The notes under the pieces were generated by a model. That model was not told the origin of the DNA. It made no database searches and worked only from the letters and a program-made list of their open reading frames with translations. Below, piece by piece: positions 52,114 through 60,895 of a stretch of 64,000 nucleotides of DNA. The first letter of the stretch is position 1; the number at the start of each line of letters is the position of its first letter. Location of the stretch: contig NZGG01000005.1 of assembly GCA_002690865.1 (NCBI GenBank), positions 60,551 to 124,550 on the forward strand, in the 5' to 3' direction. The position numbers and the translations under genes are program-made. This stretch comes from Gammaproteobacteria bacterium (GTDB lineage Bacteria > Pseudomonadota > Gammaproteobacteria > Pseudomonadales > Azotimanducaceae).

Positions 52114-52896
52114 CTAGTCAATAAAATTAGATGCTGTTTCAGCGCTGGCATCATCATGGATAATTGCTGCTAGCGCTGCTGTTATACCCATGATGTTATC
52201 GTGGCCCCAAATATTACGACCTATGCATATACCAATTGCACCCGCATCCATCGCATCCCGGACCATGAGAAGGGTATCGCGATCAGACTTCGCCTTTGGC
52301 CCACCTAAAACCAATACCGGAACAGAACAGTTATCTACTAATGTTTTAAAACTTTCTTTATCCCCTGTATAAAAAGATTTGACAAAATTAGCTCCAGTTT
52401 CACTGGCCACACGACATGCCGCTGCAGTGATCTCAGGAGTTCTCTTATCCGCTCCAGGCCAACCAAACGGAATGACTTCTGCCATTAATGGAAGGCCCCA
52501 CTTCTTGCATTCAGCTGCGAGGGTAACCATATTCATAACAGTCTCTTTCCCAGTATAACTACCCAAATGATCATCACCGCGCTCACACCAGGGATACAAT
52601 TCGGCCTTGATGCCGTCAACACCAAGACGAACTGCCCTTTCAATAATCGGTGTGACCGTCTGCGGCGTTGTATCTACACTCAACCATAAACCAGTACTAC
52701 CAAGCACTTCCGCAGCACCTTCCGCTGTCCCATAGGGAGTTAAGACAGCATCTGCTCCACCCGCCATCACCGCGCTGATAACAGCATTTGGATTTTTTAA
52801 GCCCGTCACAGAATCATAAGATCGAGAGTGATCCATAGCTACCACTAGTGTTCGACCAGAACTTCTAAACAAATGTCTTTCTCGTAAAGTATTCAT
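52114..52896 (-). CDS. Class I fructose-bisphosphate-type aldolase (DhnA/LsrF-like)
   Basis: This is a Schiff-base aldolase of 260 residues in the DhnA family. The N-terminal MDH (21-23) and the Schiff-base lysine Lys173 in FVKSFYTGD are the key sites. The C-terminal LVLGGPKAK and ICIGRNIWGHDNI phosphate-site segments match LsrF and related proteins. It cleaves or thiolyses phosphorylated keto compounds in the cytosol. The ABM-domain protein encoded 17 bp upstream is an LsrG-type partner. E. coli LsrF/LsrG process phospho-AI-2, but no Lsr transporter or LsrK occurs here, so the substrate is probably different. Confidence 0.88.
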   Translation of the reverse strand: MNTLRERHLFRSSGRTLVVAMDHSRSYDSVTGLKNPNAVISAVMAGGADAVLTPYGTAEGAAEVLGSTGLWLSVDTTPQTVTPIIERAVRLGVDGIKAELYPWCERGDDHLGSYTGKETVMNMVTLAAECKKWGLPLMAEVIPFGWPGADKRTPEITAAACRVASETGANFVKSFYTGDKESFKTLVDNCSVPVLVLGGPKAKSDRDTLLMVRDAMDAGAIGICIGRNIWGHDNIMGITAALAAIIHDDASAETASNFID

Positions 52897-52913
52897 CGGT
52901 TCATTATCCCAAT

Positions 52914-53207
52914 TTATGCGGTTGGATGATGCAAAACATGAAAACGATTTATGCTGGCTTTCTCAACATAGGGCTTCAACAGAGCACCAAGCTCGTCGTG
53001 ATAATCAGTTTTCGCATGAACCTGAAGAGCTTTCTCATCCGAATAAAGTTCCATAGTACCAAGCATACCGGTGTCATCTTTAACAATAGTATACATAAGA
53101 GTTCCTGATTCATTTTCTACACACGTCGATGCGAACTTCTTCATCTCAGCCTGAACCAAATCCTCATGACCTTTTTTTGGATAGAGCTGCACCATGATTC
53201 CAATCAT
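52914..53207 (-). CDS. ABM-domain protein (YgiN/LsrG type)
   Basis: This is a small antibiotic-biosynthesis-monooxygenase (ABM) fold protein of 97 residues. The MIGIMVQLYPKKGHEDL start, the ESGTLMYTIVKD strand and the ALQVHAKTDYHDE segment with two His residues resemble YgiN quinol monooxygenase and LsrG isomerase. Such proteins form dimers and isomerise or oxidise small dicarbonyls. Its place immediately before the DhnA-type aldolase gene suggests an isomerase that prepares the aldolase substrate. Confidence 0.82.
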   Translation of the reverse strand: MIGIMVQLYPKKGHEDLVQAEMKKFASTCVENESGTLMYTIVKDDTGMLGTMELYSDEKALQVHAKTDYHDELGALLKPYVEKASINRFHVLHHPTA

Positions 53208-53233
53208 AATTACTATTTCCGCTTTTTAAATCC

Positions 53234-54358
53234 TTAGACTTGACTTGGATTAATGAGATATTTTTCGCCAGTCGCACGTTTATCGATCACCGATAATGCG
53301 TCTGCAGTTAAAAACTCCTGGAAGGACACTTCTTTCGTATAACTGCTTGCGAATGTCGAAGTGATTTCGGCCGCGACTTTTTGTCTTAATTTGTTTGCTG
53401 CGTCACGGCCAATCTTTTGTAAGAAAGGTCCTAACAAATAGCCGCCCATACCCCATGACATGCCAAATGTACGATTAAACGTTGTCGCAGAACGATCTAG
53501 ACCGCCATAGATATAAACCTGCTTATGAGTGGTCGACCCATAAGGACCAGAGGTGGCTGCGTCACGGCTCAAAGCATGTTCCATTGCTGTCAGTATATCC
53601 CCGGCTAACTTGCCTCCCCCAAGGGCATCAAAAGCGATCGTCGCCTTGGTCTCAGCAAGCACATCAGTCAAATTGGCAAAAAAATCAGGGCTCGAGGTGT
53701 TACAGACATATTTAGCGCCGATACCTTTCAGAAGATCAACATGCTCTTGATTACGAACGATGTTTACAAGATCCACACCTTCGTTAACACAAAACTTTTG
53801 TAACATCTGCCCAAGATTCGAAGCTGCTGCCGTGTGAACCAGAGCTGAATGACCTTCCATACGCATAGTCTCCACCATACCGATAGCAGTTAACGGATTG
53901 ACAAAACAAGAAGCTCCTTCTCTGGGAGTGGTTCCATCCAATAACTTAAGGCACGTTTTCGCTTTATTTATTCGATACTTTGAGTACATACGACCGCCAA
54001 GTACAGCGACAGTTTTACCTATTAAAGCCTTCGCTTCCTGGGAATCACCAGTCGCAACTACAATACCCGCACCTTCGTTACCACAAGCCAAAGCCTTACC
54101 CTCTCTCGCTGCCGTCGCTTTTCGCATCGACTTAGGAATCATCGCTCTAATCCTCGGCTTATCCGGAGAGCCGAGTAGCTCTGCTGTCGACATATCTGCC
54201 GATGCGAAAAGTGCACCCATATCAGATGGATTTATCGGGGCAGCATGCACCTCAACAATCACTTCGTCCTCAGCACAATCTGGTACGGGCGAGGACTCGA
54301 GAAATAGCTCCAAGTAACCCTCTGCTGTGACAAGTGACTTTAATTGTAGATTCTCCAT
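53234..54358 (-). CDS. Zinc-type alcohol dehydrogenase/quinone oxidoreductase (MDR) family protein
   Basis: This is an NAD(P)H-dependent medium-chain dehydrogenase/reductase of about 374 residues. The ATG at 54358, preceded by CGGAGA, is preferred over an upstream frame that adds 20 codons. The EVHAAPINPSD segment of the GroES-like domain and the HTAAASNLGQM nucleotide-binding segment are typical of the zinc-free quinone oxidoreductase or synaptic vesicle VAT-1-like group. The structural zinc cysteines are not seen. It opens the operon that continues with ABM, aldolase and kinase genes and so likely oxidises or reduces the shared substrate. Confidence 0.85.
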   Translation of the reverse strand: MENLQLKSLVTAEGYLELFLESSPVPDCAEDEVIVEVHAAPINPSDMGALFASADMSTAELLGSPDKPRIRAMIPKSMRKATAAREGKALACGNEGAGIVVATGDSQEAKALIGKTVAVLGGRMYSKYRINKAKTCLKLLDGTTPREGASCFVNPLTAIGMVETMRMEGHSALVHTAAASNLGQMLQKFCVNEGVDLVNIVRNQEHVDLLKGIGAKYVCNTSSPDFFANLTDVLAETKATIAFDALGGGKLAGDILTAMEHALSRDAATSGPYGSTTHKQVYIYGGLDRSATTFNRTFGMSWGMGGYLLGPFLQKIGRDAANKLRQKVAAEITSTFASSYTKEVSFQEFLTADALSVIDKRATGEKYLINPSQV

Positions 54359-54567
54359 TTGTAATCTCCGTAATATTCGAATTTTTTTAAGACTCAATCC
54401 AAACGGCATCCTGAACAAGGAATGTCTTGGTTAGCGCGCATAACTAGGGATCAGAAGTCTATCACCGTATAATCAGACAAGCATACACAAAGTCTAAATG
54501 ACTTCAAAAGTTAGAATTTTGGTTCTAGCTTTTGTTATATTGGGCTTAACTAAATTAGGAAGAAATA

Positions 54568-55359
54568 ATGAAAAATCTCGAAGGTAAAACAGCATTCGTT
54601 ACAGGAGGTTCAACGGGAATTGGTTTTGGTATCGCAACCGCTTTTCTCAAAGCGGGTGCCAAAGTGGCGATAACTGATATTCGAGATGACTTTTTGGCTA
54701 CCGCGAAGAAAGAACTAAAGGCCATTGGTGAGAATGTCTTAACCTTCAATGTTGATTCTACAGATGTTGCAGCCATGGACAACGCAGCAAAAAACCTTGA
54801 AGACTCATTTGGCCCTATCCATATATTATGTAATAACGCAGGAATACCAGGAGGGGCACCTGTCCTTGAAACAGAGGATGCTCGTTGGAGGGGCGTTTTT
54901 GAGGTCAATTTTTATGGTCTGATAAATGGTATTAATATATTTTTACCTCGGATGCTCGATCATGGAGAAGAAGCGCATATTGTTAATACTGCCTCGTTTA
55001 GCGGGATTCATGGCCATGGAAGTCAGGGTGCATACGGTAGTAGTAAGTTTGCTGCAGTAGGATTATCTGAATTTCTCAGAAACGATTTAGCGAAAACGAA
55101 TGTGGGAGTATCCGTTCTCTGCCCTCACGTTGCCGACACCCCGATTATCCAGAATCTTAAAAACCGTGTCTCAGATGATGTTAGGAAGATGATCGACAAT
55201 ATGGCCGTACCTGCACAAACCGTAGGGAATCAGGTAATGCAAGCGATCTTGAATAAAGAGTTCTATATTTTTTGCGACGGCACTGATACACGAAAAATGC
55301 TTAAGCAACGATATGCAGATTTAATGGGCGCGATGGATCGCCAGTTCCCAAAGGAATAA
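54568..55359 (+). CDS. SDR-family oxidoreductase (paralogue of the gene at 35.7 kb)
   Basis: This is a classical SDR of 263 residues with TGGSTGIG at 12-19, Ser143, Tyr156 and Lys160 (YGSSK). Its close resemblance to the SDR at 35730-36545 covers the N-terminus, the NTASFSGIHGH region and the C-terminal DGTDTRKM and MDRQFP. The downstream patatin-like gene starts about 40 bp later on the same strand, so an operon is likely. Substrate unknown. Confidence 0.9.
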   Translation: MKNLEGKTAFVTGGSTGIGFGIATAFLKAGAKVAITDIRDDFLATAKKELKAIGENVLTFNVDSTDVAAMDNAAKNLEDSFGPIHILCNNAGIPGGAPVLETEDARWRGVFEVNFYGLINGINIFLPRMLDHGEEAHIVNTASFSGIHGHGSQGAYGSSKFAAVGLSEFLRNDLAKTNVGVSVLCPHVADTPIIQNLKNRVSDDVRKMIDNMAVPAQTVGNQVMQAILNKEFYIFCDGTDTRKMLKQRYADLMGAMDRQFPKE

Positions 55360-55398
55360 GACTCTGACCGGGAAGGGTTTCATATTTGTATTGATAAA

Positions 55399-56481
55399 GT
55401 GACTGGAATCAATAAATCAGACTTCCCGCTAAGTATAGTTGCCGGTAAATCGGCATACGAAGCACTTCAACAAAACGGTTGGGACCCATCGCAGTTCTCT
55501 GCACTGATTGGTGCTTCCGGAGGGGCAAAGCTACTAGGTATTGCACATCTGGATCGTTTCCTTTTTGGCGACTACCTTCAGCGGAGCAACCACACGATGA
55601 GTCTCTATGGCTCATCTATTGGCGCCTGGAGGCACGCGGCCTTAGCTGGGCCTAATCCTCTCGAAGCAATAATCGAACTTCAATATCGTTATCTAAATCA
55701 GGATTGGGATGAAAACGATCAGCGGTCACGAACCCAAGTAGTCGATTCATTATGTAGATGGATAATCGACGGCGTTATAGATAAAGAAAAAGCAGCATCA
55801 ATTTGTTCACATCCTCGTTTCACAACGCATATTGTGACGGCTAGAGGTCGAGGACTAAATAGCCATCGATACCCTTTTAGCGTTGGTACCGGTATGACCC
55901 TTGGAGCAATCGGAAACCTAGTCAAAAGGAGTAATTTATCCTTTTTTTTCCAAAGAGTTGTTTTTACTGCCGGGGGAAAACATGATTTTAAATTTCAAGA
56001 CTTTCAAACATATCATGCAGAGTTGAAAGCAGAGGATTTAAGAACAGTCCTATTAGCCTCAGGTGCAATACCCTTTCTGATGTCGAGCAAACAAAATATT
56101 CAAGGCGCGCCTCGAGGTCTTTACTGGGATGGAGGGATTATCGATTATCATTTCGATTTTGATAACCATCATAGTGATGGTTTAGCCTTGTATCCTCATT
56201 TCAGCGCAGAAATCATCAAGGGATGGTTTGATAAATCGATCCCATGGCGGCGAAACTCAGCTACCTCTTTGGACCAGGTTGTGATTATCAGCCCATCAAA
56301 ATCTTATCTTGCTAACCTGCCTTATAATAAAATCCCTGATAGAAAAGATTTTGCCAGGATGTCAAAAAGCGAGAGGAAAAGTTATTGGAACAAAGCAGTA
56401 GATGCTAGCCAGCGATTAGCAGAAGCATTCGCTTCAGTAGTAGAAGCCGAGAATCCTGCGGCTCAGGTAATACCTCTCTAA
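55399..56481 (+). CDS. Patatin-like phospholipase family protein
   Basis: This is a patatin-fold hydrolase of 360 residues starting at GTG. The nucleophile Ser73 is in GSSIGAWR and the catalytic Asp244 in YWDGGIIDY, giving the Ser-Asp dyad. A glycine-rich GASGGAKLL oxyanion-like segment occurs at 38-46, and the SGAIPFLM segment near residue 221 is typical. There is no signal peptide, so it may act on membrane lipids or wax-ester-like compounds from the cytosol. It follows the SDR at 54.6 kb closely, which could supply or use the released alcohol or acid. Confidence 0.82.
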   Translation: MTGINKSDFPLSIVAGKSAYEALQQNGWDPSQFSALIGASGGAKLLGIAHLDRFLFGDYLQRSNHTMSLYGSSIGAWRHAALAGPNPLEAIIELQYRYLNQDWDENDQRSRTQVVDSLCRWIIDGVIDKEKAASICSHPRFTTHIVTARGRGLNSHRYPFSVGTGMTLGAIGNLVKRSNLSFFFQRVVFTAGGKHDFKFQDFQTYHAELKAEDLRTVLLASGAIPFLMSSKQNIQGAPRGLYWDGGIIDYHFDFDNHHSDGLALYPHFSAEIIKGWFDKSIPWRRNSATSLDQVVIISPSKSYLANLPYNKIPDRKDFARMSKSERKSYWNKAVDASQRLAEAFASVVEAENPAAQVIPL

Positions 56482-56494
56482 AAAATAATCGACC

Positions 56495-57436
56495 TCATCT
56501 CTTACTCGATAGCGCGATACCTGACTCTTGCTCGAACGTGGACGTATATTTAAGTGCGCGCGTAATCTTTGCCACTTGATCATCGTGATCGATATATGGA
56601 GGTATGATTGCCTGCTGCGTAAGTATTGCAAACCGCGCGGAATTCCGCTCCAACATTTCCTCAGAAACTCTATCATAAAAGTCCTCAGTACAACGTAGCA
56701 TAGAACGCTGCATAAGAAGATGGAGACTTGCACGGAGTCCTGACACCTTTCGGTTGTATGCACCGTGCCAGGTATTTCCATGAAAAATAATCAAGGAACC
56801 AGCAGGGGCGACAGTCGGAATAGCATGTTGACCTGTTTGTTCTCCAAACTCCTTTTCGTCACCAACAGGATTACGAGCCCAGCGCTGACTCCCTGGAACA
56901 AAAACGGTACTCCCATTATCCTGATTAAAATCAGTCAGTGCGTAAATGCATTTACACAGCAACGCTCGTGTCGGAAGTGGCGATGGTAGCCGGGTATCTG
57001 TGTGCAGCTTAAATTTTAACTCGCTGGAACTTTTAGCCTGGAAATTTAGAGAGGACAGAACTAGATCGTATCCGCACAAATACGTCGATATAGCGAGTAG
57101 TGCTGGATTCATTAGAGCTTCTTCAAACACAGGGTCTTCTAGTAAAATTCCTTTCAATGTGTCGCCAACGACCGAATTGGTATTTAGGGATTTACCATTT
57201 AAAAGGTCAGGTCTAACGCCACTACGAGTCTCAGCAATACTAAGACATACATCAAGCAAACGTTGACAAAGGTTATCCGGGTTCGCTATTTCTGGGGGAA
57301 TGACAGTGTAACCATCAGTATCGAGATCCTTAATGTAAGACTCAAGACCTAGACTACGAATTTCGGTCCATAATTCATCAAGACCAATTTCAGTGGTTGG
57401 TGCGCCGGTATCCATAAGGTTCTCCGTGTCTGGCAT
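56495..57436 (-). CDS. Phytanoyl-CoA dioxygenase (PhyH) family protein
   Basis: This is a Fe(II)/2-oxoglutarate dioxygenase of 313 residues. The iron ligands are His145 and Asp147 (LHTDTR) and His224 (NTWHGA), and Arg235 (SGLRASLH) serves 2-oxoglutarate. The segment VFVPGSQRW is typical of PhyH. It ends 14 bp from the convergent patatin gene. It is the fourth intact PhyH protein in the window and is dissimilar to the other three, so the group was not made by local duplication. Confidence 0.87.
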   Translation of the reverse strand: MPDTENLMDTGAPTTEIGLDELWTEIRSLGLESYIKDLDTDGYTVIPPEIANPDNLCQRLLDVCLSIAETRSGVRPDLLNGKSLNTNSVVGDTLKGILLEDPVFEEALMNPALLAISTYLCGYDLVLSSLNFQAKSSSELKFKLHTDTRLPSPLPTRALLCKCIYALTDFNQDNGSTVFVPGSQRWARNPVGDEKEFGEQTGQHAIPTVAPAGSLIIFHGNTWHGAYNRKVSGLRASLHLLMQRSMLRCTEDFYDRVSEEMLERNSARFAILTQQAIIPPYIDHDDQVAKITRALKYTSTFEQESGIALSSKR

Positions 57437-57492
57437 TCTGACTGCTTGTTCGAATTACCCATGTGAAAACAATAGGCATCCATCGAGGAGCA

Positions 57493-58710
57493 TTAATATT
57501 TTGTTATTTCTTCATTTATACCTAAGTTCCAAAGCGAAGAGCAAATGGAGACGGCAATGACAACGATAAGCATCGCAAAAGCACTACAAAGTAATGCAAT
57601 CTCAGGACCTAGCCAACCTGACATAAAACCCGAAAACAGCGCCCCGATAGGTCCAGCTGCCATAAAAGAAAAAGAAAAAAATGCCATTACTCGACCTCGT
57701 TGACTTGGAGGAGAAAGCTCCTGCGCGATACTTCTGGATGCGGTCACCGATAAGCCTCCTGCCAGGCCCCAAACGAAAACCCCAACGATCAAACTGATAA
57801 ACCCCGTACCCAATACTACGCCAGCGAGCGCGATAGCACCAATGCCATGAGAAAGGAGCAGGCCTCGTCCTTGACGTTTAAGATCACCCATTCTCAATAG
57901 ATAAAACATCATCAACACAAGTCCCAAGCAATTCGCCAAGTTGATCCAAGAAAGCTGCGAGGAACTACCACCATATACCTCTCTTAAAAGCAGCGGTATC
58001 GTGACCATGTAGGAGCTCATAAAGAACAGACCCATTGCGAAATTAATCAAAAGAATAGCTCGTAAAACCGGGTTGCCAAGAACGGTCTGCATGCCAGTAT
58101 AGATTGAAAGACGAATTTGCTTCATCAGGTTATAGTCGCTCTCGGGGCTTTGGCTGCTGTTGACCTTGATTTTTAAAATCGCAACGATGCCGAACAACAA
58201 TACGGCGACTTGGATAGATAGTATGATTAGTGCCCCAGACTTGTCCGCAAAAGAGGCGATAACAAAACCAAGCATCATTATTCCAAATTGCGTAATGGTA
58301 GACTGAACAACAGTACGTTGAATCCTGCCAGAAGCGACAAGAGGTAATAGACCATCTCTCGCCGGGGTCACGATAGCCTGTGCACAACCTAACGCAAATG
58401 CGAAAACCAATAATATCGGATAACTAAAATAATCAAAATAAATCACTAGAGCGAGAAATAAGACACAAACCACCGCTAAACTTTGTCCAATAATCGCTAT
58501 CGGTTTTCCGCCAAATTGATCAGCAAGACTTCCTCCAATGAGGACAAGAACTGTTGCTGGAGCCAACAAAGTCATATGGGCAATACCCACCATACTTGGG
58601 GACTCGCGTAAGACTATCGTTACGAACCAGGCGAACATGACACCCTGAATACCATAGGCTAAAAACCAAGAACCTGTTGCAATTAGATAGTAGTGCAGAG
58701 GCTTTATCAT
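57493..58710 (-). CDS. MFS transporter
   Basis: This is a 12-helix major facilitator transporter of about 405 residues. The ATG at 58710 is used because it shares four bases (ATGA) with the stop of the lactonase remnant; a GTG six codons upstream is the alternative. The GGSLADQFGGKP segment between helices 2 and 3 is the MFS signature. The family resembles multidrug and small-molecule exporters (YfiS/Bcr type). Substrate unknown. It appears to have been translationally coupled to a lactonase gene that is now truncated. Confidence 0.85.
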   Translation of the reverse strand: MIKPLHYYLIATGSWFLAYGIQGVMFAWFVTIVLRESPSMVGIAHMTLLAPATVLVLIGGSLADQFGGKPIAIIGQSLAVVCVLFLALVIYFDYFSYPILLVFAFALGCAQAIVTPARDGLLPLVASGRIQRTVVQSTITQFGIMMLGFVIASFADKSGALIILSIQVAVLLFGIVAILKIKVNSSQSPESDYNLMKQIRLSIYTGMQTVLGNPVLRAILLINFAMGLFFMSSYMVTIPLLLREVYGGSSSQLSWINLANCLGLVLMMFYLLRMGDLKRQGRGLLLSHGIGAIALAGVVLGTGFISLIVGVFVWGLAGGLSVTASRSIAQELSPPSQRGRVMAFFSFSFMAAGPIGALFSGFMSGWLGPEIALLCSAFAMLIVVIAVSICSSLWNLGINEEITKY

Positions 58711-59060
58711 GTTAGAAAGTGCAGACACACTGGTTTAGGTAAAAAACTTTCACAAACCATCTCTGTTGGACGACCACTTTTTGTTTGAAAGACCACGATA
58801 TTATGGGTATTTTGATTCGCAACTAAGAGCCATGGACCACTAGGATCGAAGGTAAAATGTCTTGGACAGGCTCCACCAGTTTTTGTGAATGATGGATTTA
58901 GCAGCAAGCCCATTTGATCCACAGTAAACGTTACGGTGCTATCATCACCACGGTTACTGCCATAAACATGCGCACCATCAGCTGAAACGGCAATCTCTGC
59001 AGTAGTGCTCACTGTATTAATGTTCTCAGGCAGGGTGCTCACAATTTGCTGGATTTCCAT
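58707..59060 (-). pseudogene. C-terminal remnant of a 6-phosphogluconolactonase-type beta-propeller
   Basis: Only the last two blades of a seven-bladed lactonase (PF10282, about 340-380 residues) remain, about 117 codons. Recognisable parts are IQQIVSTLP, AHVYGSNRGDDS, PRHFTFDPSGPWLLVANQNTHNIVVF and the PKPVCLHFL end. In this frame a TAA lies eight codons before the ATG, and the next gene follows after 62 bp, so the N-terminal five blades are gone. Its stop overlaps the MFS start, which preserves an old operon junction. Confidence 0.75.
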
Positions 59061-59122
59061 CGAGTGCCGATGGACTTGGTATTAACTTCCAAAGTCTTTT
59101 CGTTTTCGTCCCCCTAGTCCTG

Positions 59123-59848
59123 TTATCTATCCTCAATCGCAAGAGCTCGAATAAACGTTCCTTCCATATGCTCGACGTTAAGCGGAAGGCTAATATAGAA
59201 AACACGATCTTTCGTCAGCGATTCAATATTAGCCAGAGGATATGCAATAGGGATATTATTTCCAGTCATGGCGCGATGCGTGGGGCAATTATCAGGCTCC
59301 GGATCCTTCGTTCGGGTCTCCCAACCAATACCTGGAATACCTACCGCTAACATTTTAATTTTTTTCTCTTCTGCCAACCAGTAAGCAGTATTTCCATCTA
59401 TCCAAGGAGGATTTTCCGTGTGTGGACTACCCATCAATACAATATCTCCCTCTTGAACGTTGCCAAGATGTTCTGGAAGAATGGGTTCACCTTTTAGGTC
59501 ATCAAAAAAACAAACAGCTGCTTCTCCATAATAGGTATCGATAGGCATGTCCCAAAGTCCCAACATTCCATCAGGCAAACCAGACCAGTTATCATTATGA
59601 CCAACACCAAGTTGAATATGTGAGCCATGATGACCACTTGGGGCGCCATTAGGCCAAACCGGATCGCCTATTTTTACACCAATAAGCTGCTCAATGGAGC
59701 TATCCTCTTGGTTAATCTGGTCCTCTAAATGCCAAGGAAGATTATAAGTATCACCAGATCCTTCCTCGACGCTAGTATCAATTCGGTAGACTCTTGACTT
59801 GAATTCCGCGGTTAATTCAACCACCCTGTAATCTTCTAGATTAATCAT
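59123..59848 (-). CDS. Putative cyclase family protein (PF04199-like)
   Basis: This is a protein of 241 residues that resembles the cyclase/kynurenine formamidase fold. The metal site is a variant: HHGSHIQLGVGH at 73-84, where the Asp of the usual HxGTHxDxPxH is Gln79 and the final His is shifted by one. It overlaps in character with the next gene at 59860 and is clearly its tandem paralogue. The shared segments are the GLWxMP, AICPEHL/ILPEHL and IAYPLANI/VHPLVNI blocks. The two are 11 bp apart and co-transcribed. Hydrolase or cyclase activity is expected, substrate unknown. Confidence 0.82.
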   Translation of the reverse strand: MINLEDYRVVELTAEFKSRVYRIDTSVEEGSGDTYNLPWHLEDQINQEDSSIEQLIGVKIGDPVWPNGAPSGHHGSHIQLGVGHNDNWSGLPDGMLGLWDMPIDTYYGEAAVCFFDDLKGEPILPEHLGNVQEGDIVLMGSPHTENPPWIDGNTAYWLAEEKKIKMLAVGIPGIGWETRTKDPEPDNCPTHRAMTGNNIPIAYPLANIESLTKDRVFYISLPLNVEHMEGTFIRALAIEDR

Positions 59849-59859
59849 TCCTTCTTCCC

Positions 59860-60678
59860 CTATACGTCTTCAAGTGCTATTGCTCGAGTAAAACTCGCTT
59901 CCATTTTTGTCATACGAAGCGGCATACTAATGTAAAACACCCGCGCCTTAGTCAAAGAATCAATATTTACTAACGGGTGCACAATGGGGACATTAGCACC
60001 CAGCAATATTCTCTTGACTGGAGAATTTTTTGGAGCAGGAAGCTTCTCTTGATACCGCCAAAGCACTCCAGGTCCAATTCCAAGCATTTTGATTTTCCTA
60101 TCGCCTACTAACCACTCACAAGTTTCGGGAGATAACCACGGCTGCTCAGGACCCTCAAAGGGACTTGTTAACAACACGATATCGCCTATCTCAACATGAG
60201 CCAAATGCTCGGGGCAAATAGCTTGACCACGCAAGTCAGTTTCTTTCGCTCGACCCCTTGGATAAGATCCAGACCATAGTTCATATGGATATGAGTTAGG
60301 TTTTCCTGCTGGAAGAGGATTTAAATCTTTGAGATTACAAACCGCTGCAGGCCCCATGAATGTTTCAGCAGGCATTTGCCAAAGCCCCTTCATCTCAGAC
60401 GAAATCCCAGACCAATGGCTTATGTGACCACCGCCACCTTGTACATGGACACCATGATGCATGGTCTGTCGTTCTTGAGGCCAAACCTCATCTCCTCCCG
60501 GTGGCGCCCTAAACAATTTAAATAAAGAATTATCTCCAGCAAAGCGACCCTCTACCATCACCCATGGCTTGCCGTTTGGATCAAGATTCCCTTCCTGAAT
60601 AGTTCCATCCACTAAATATGCGCGAGCTTTCATTCTGGGACTAAGGTCTACGGGTTTCATTCCGTCAAAACTAAACAT
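59860..60678 (-). CDS. Putative cyclase family protein (PF04199-like), tandem paralogue
   Basis: This is a longer copy of the neighbouring cyclase (272 residues) with a similar altered metal motif, HHGVHVQGGGGH at 74-85, and the same C-terminal RVFYISMPLRM and RAIALED. An extra segment of about 30 residues (near 130-155, PNSYPYELWSGSYPRG) is inserted relative to its paralogue. AAAGGAAC precedes the ATG. The two proteins could form a heteromeric enzyme. No aromatic amino-acid pathway gene is adjacent, so a kynurenine role is not supported. Confidence 0.82.
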   Translation of the reverse strand: MFSFDGMKPVDLSPRMKARAYLVDGTIQEGNLDPNGKPWVMVEGRFAGDNSLFKLFRAPPGGDEVWPQERQTMHHGVHVQGGGGHISHWSGISSEMKGLWQMPAETFMGPAAVCNLKDLNPLPAGKPNSYPYELWSGSYPRGRAKETDLRGQAICPEHLAHVEIGDIVLLTSPFEGPEQPWLSPETCEWLVGDRKIKMLGIGPGVLWRYQEKLPAPKNSPVKRILLGANVPIVHPLVNIDSLTKARVFYISMPLRMTKMEASFTRAIALEDV

Positions 60679-60759
60679 TATTGTTCCTTTTAAAATTTAG
60701 GCAATCTGTTAGGCTTTCACAGACCGGTAGAATTATATACTAAAAGTAAAAGACAGGCT

Positions 60760-60772
60760 CCCAAATATTGGG
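60760..60772. promoter_or_regulatory. Palindrome CCCAA-ATA-TTGGG between divergent genes
   Basis: A perfect five-base inverted repeat with a three-base centre lies in the 217 bp gap between the leftward cyclase pair and the rightward DUF3604 gene. Its position suits an operator controlling both. An AT-rich TATAAT-like hexamer on the minus strand (60732-60737) could be the -10 box of the cyclase operon. No regulator gene is nearby. Confidence 0.3.
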
Positions 60773-60895
60773 TCATATTATTTTAATTGATGGTTGAACA
60801 GTCCTTTCATTGCTGCTAAATAACTAAGCAAAATAAGTTTTCGGCCCCTACCTGTTATGCTTTTCATACGCTCGGTTAGGAGAAAGAAAAAAGAT

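Noticed and set aside
52114..53207. AI-2 (Lsr) quorum-sensing signal degradation system
   Set aside because: Only the aldolase and ABM folds match; LsrK, LsrR and LsrACDB are absent and the kinase belongs to a different family.
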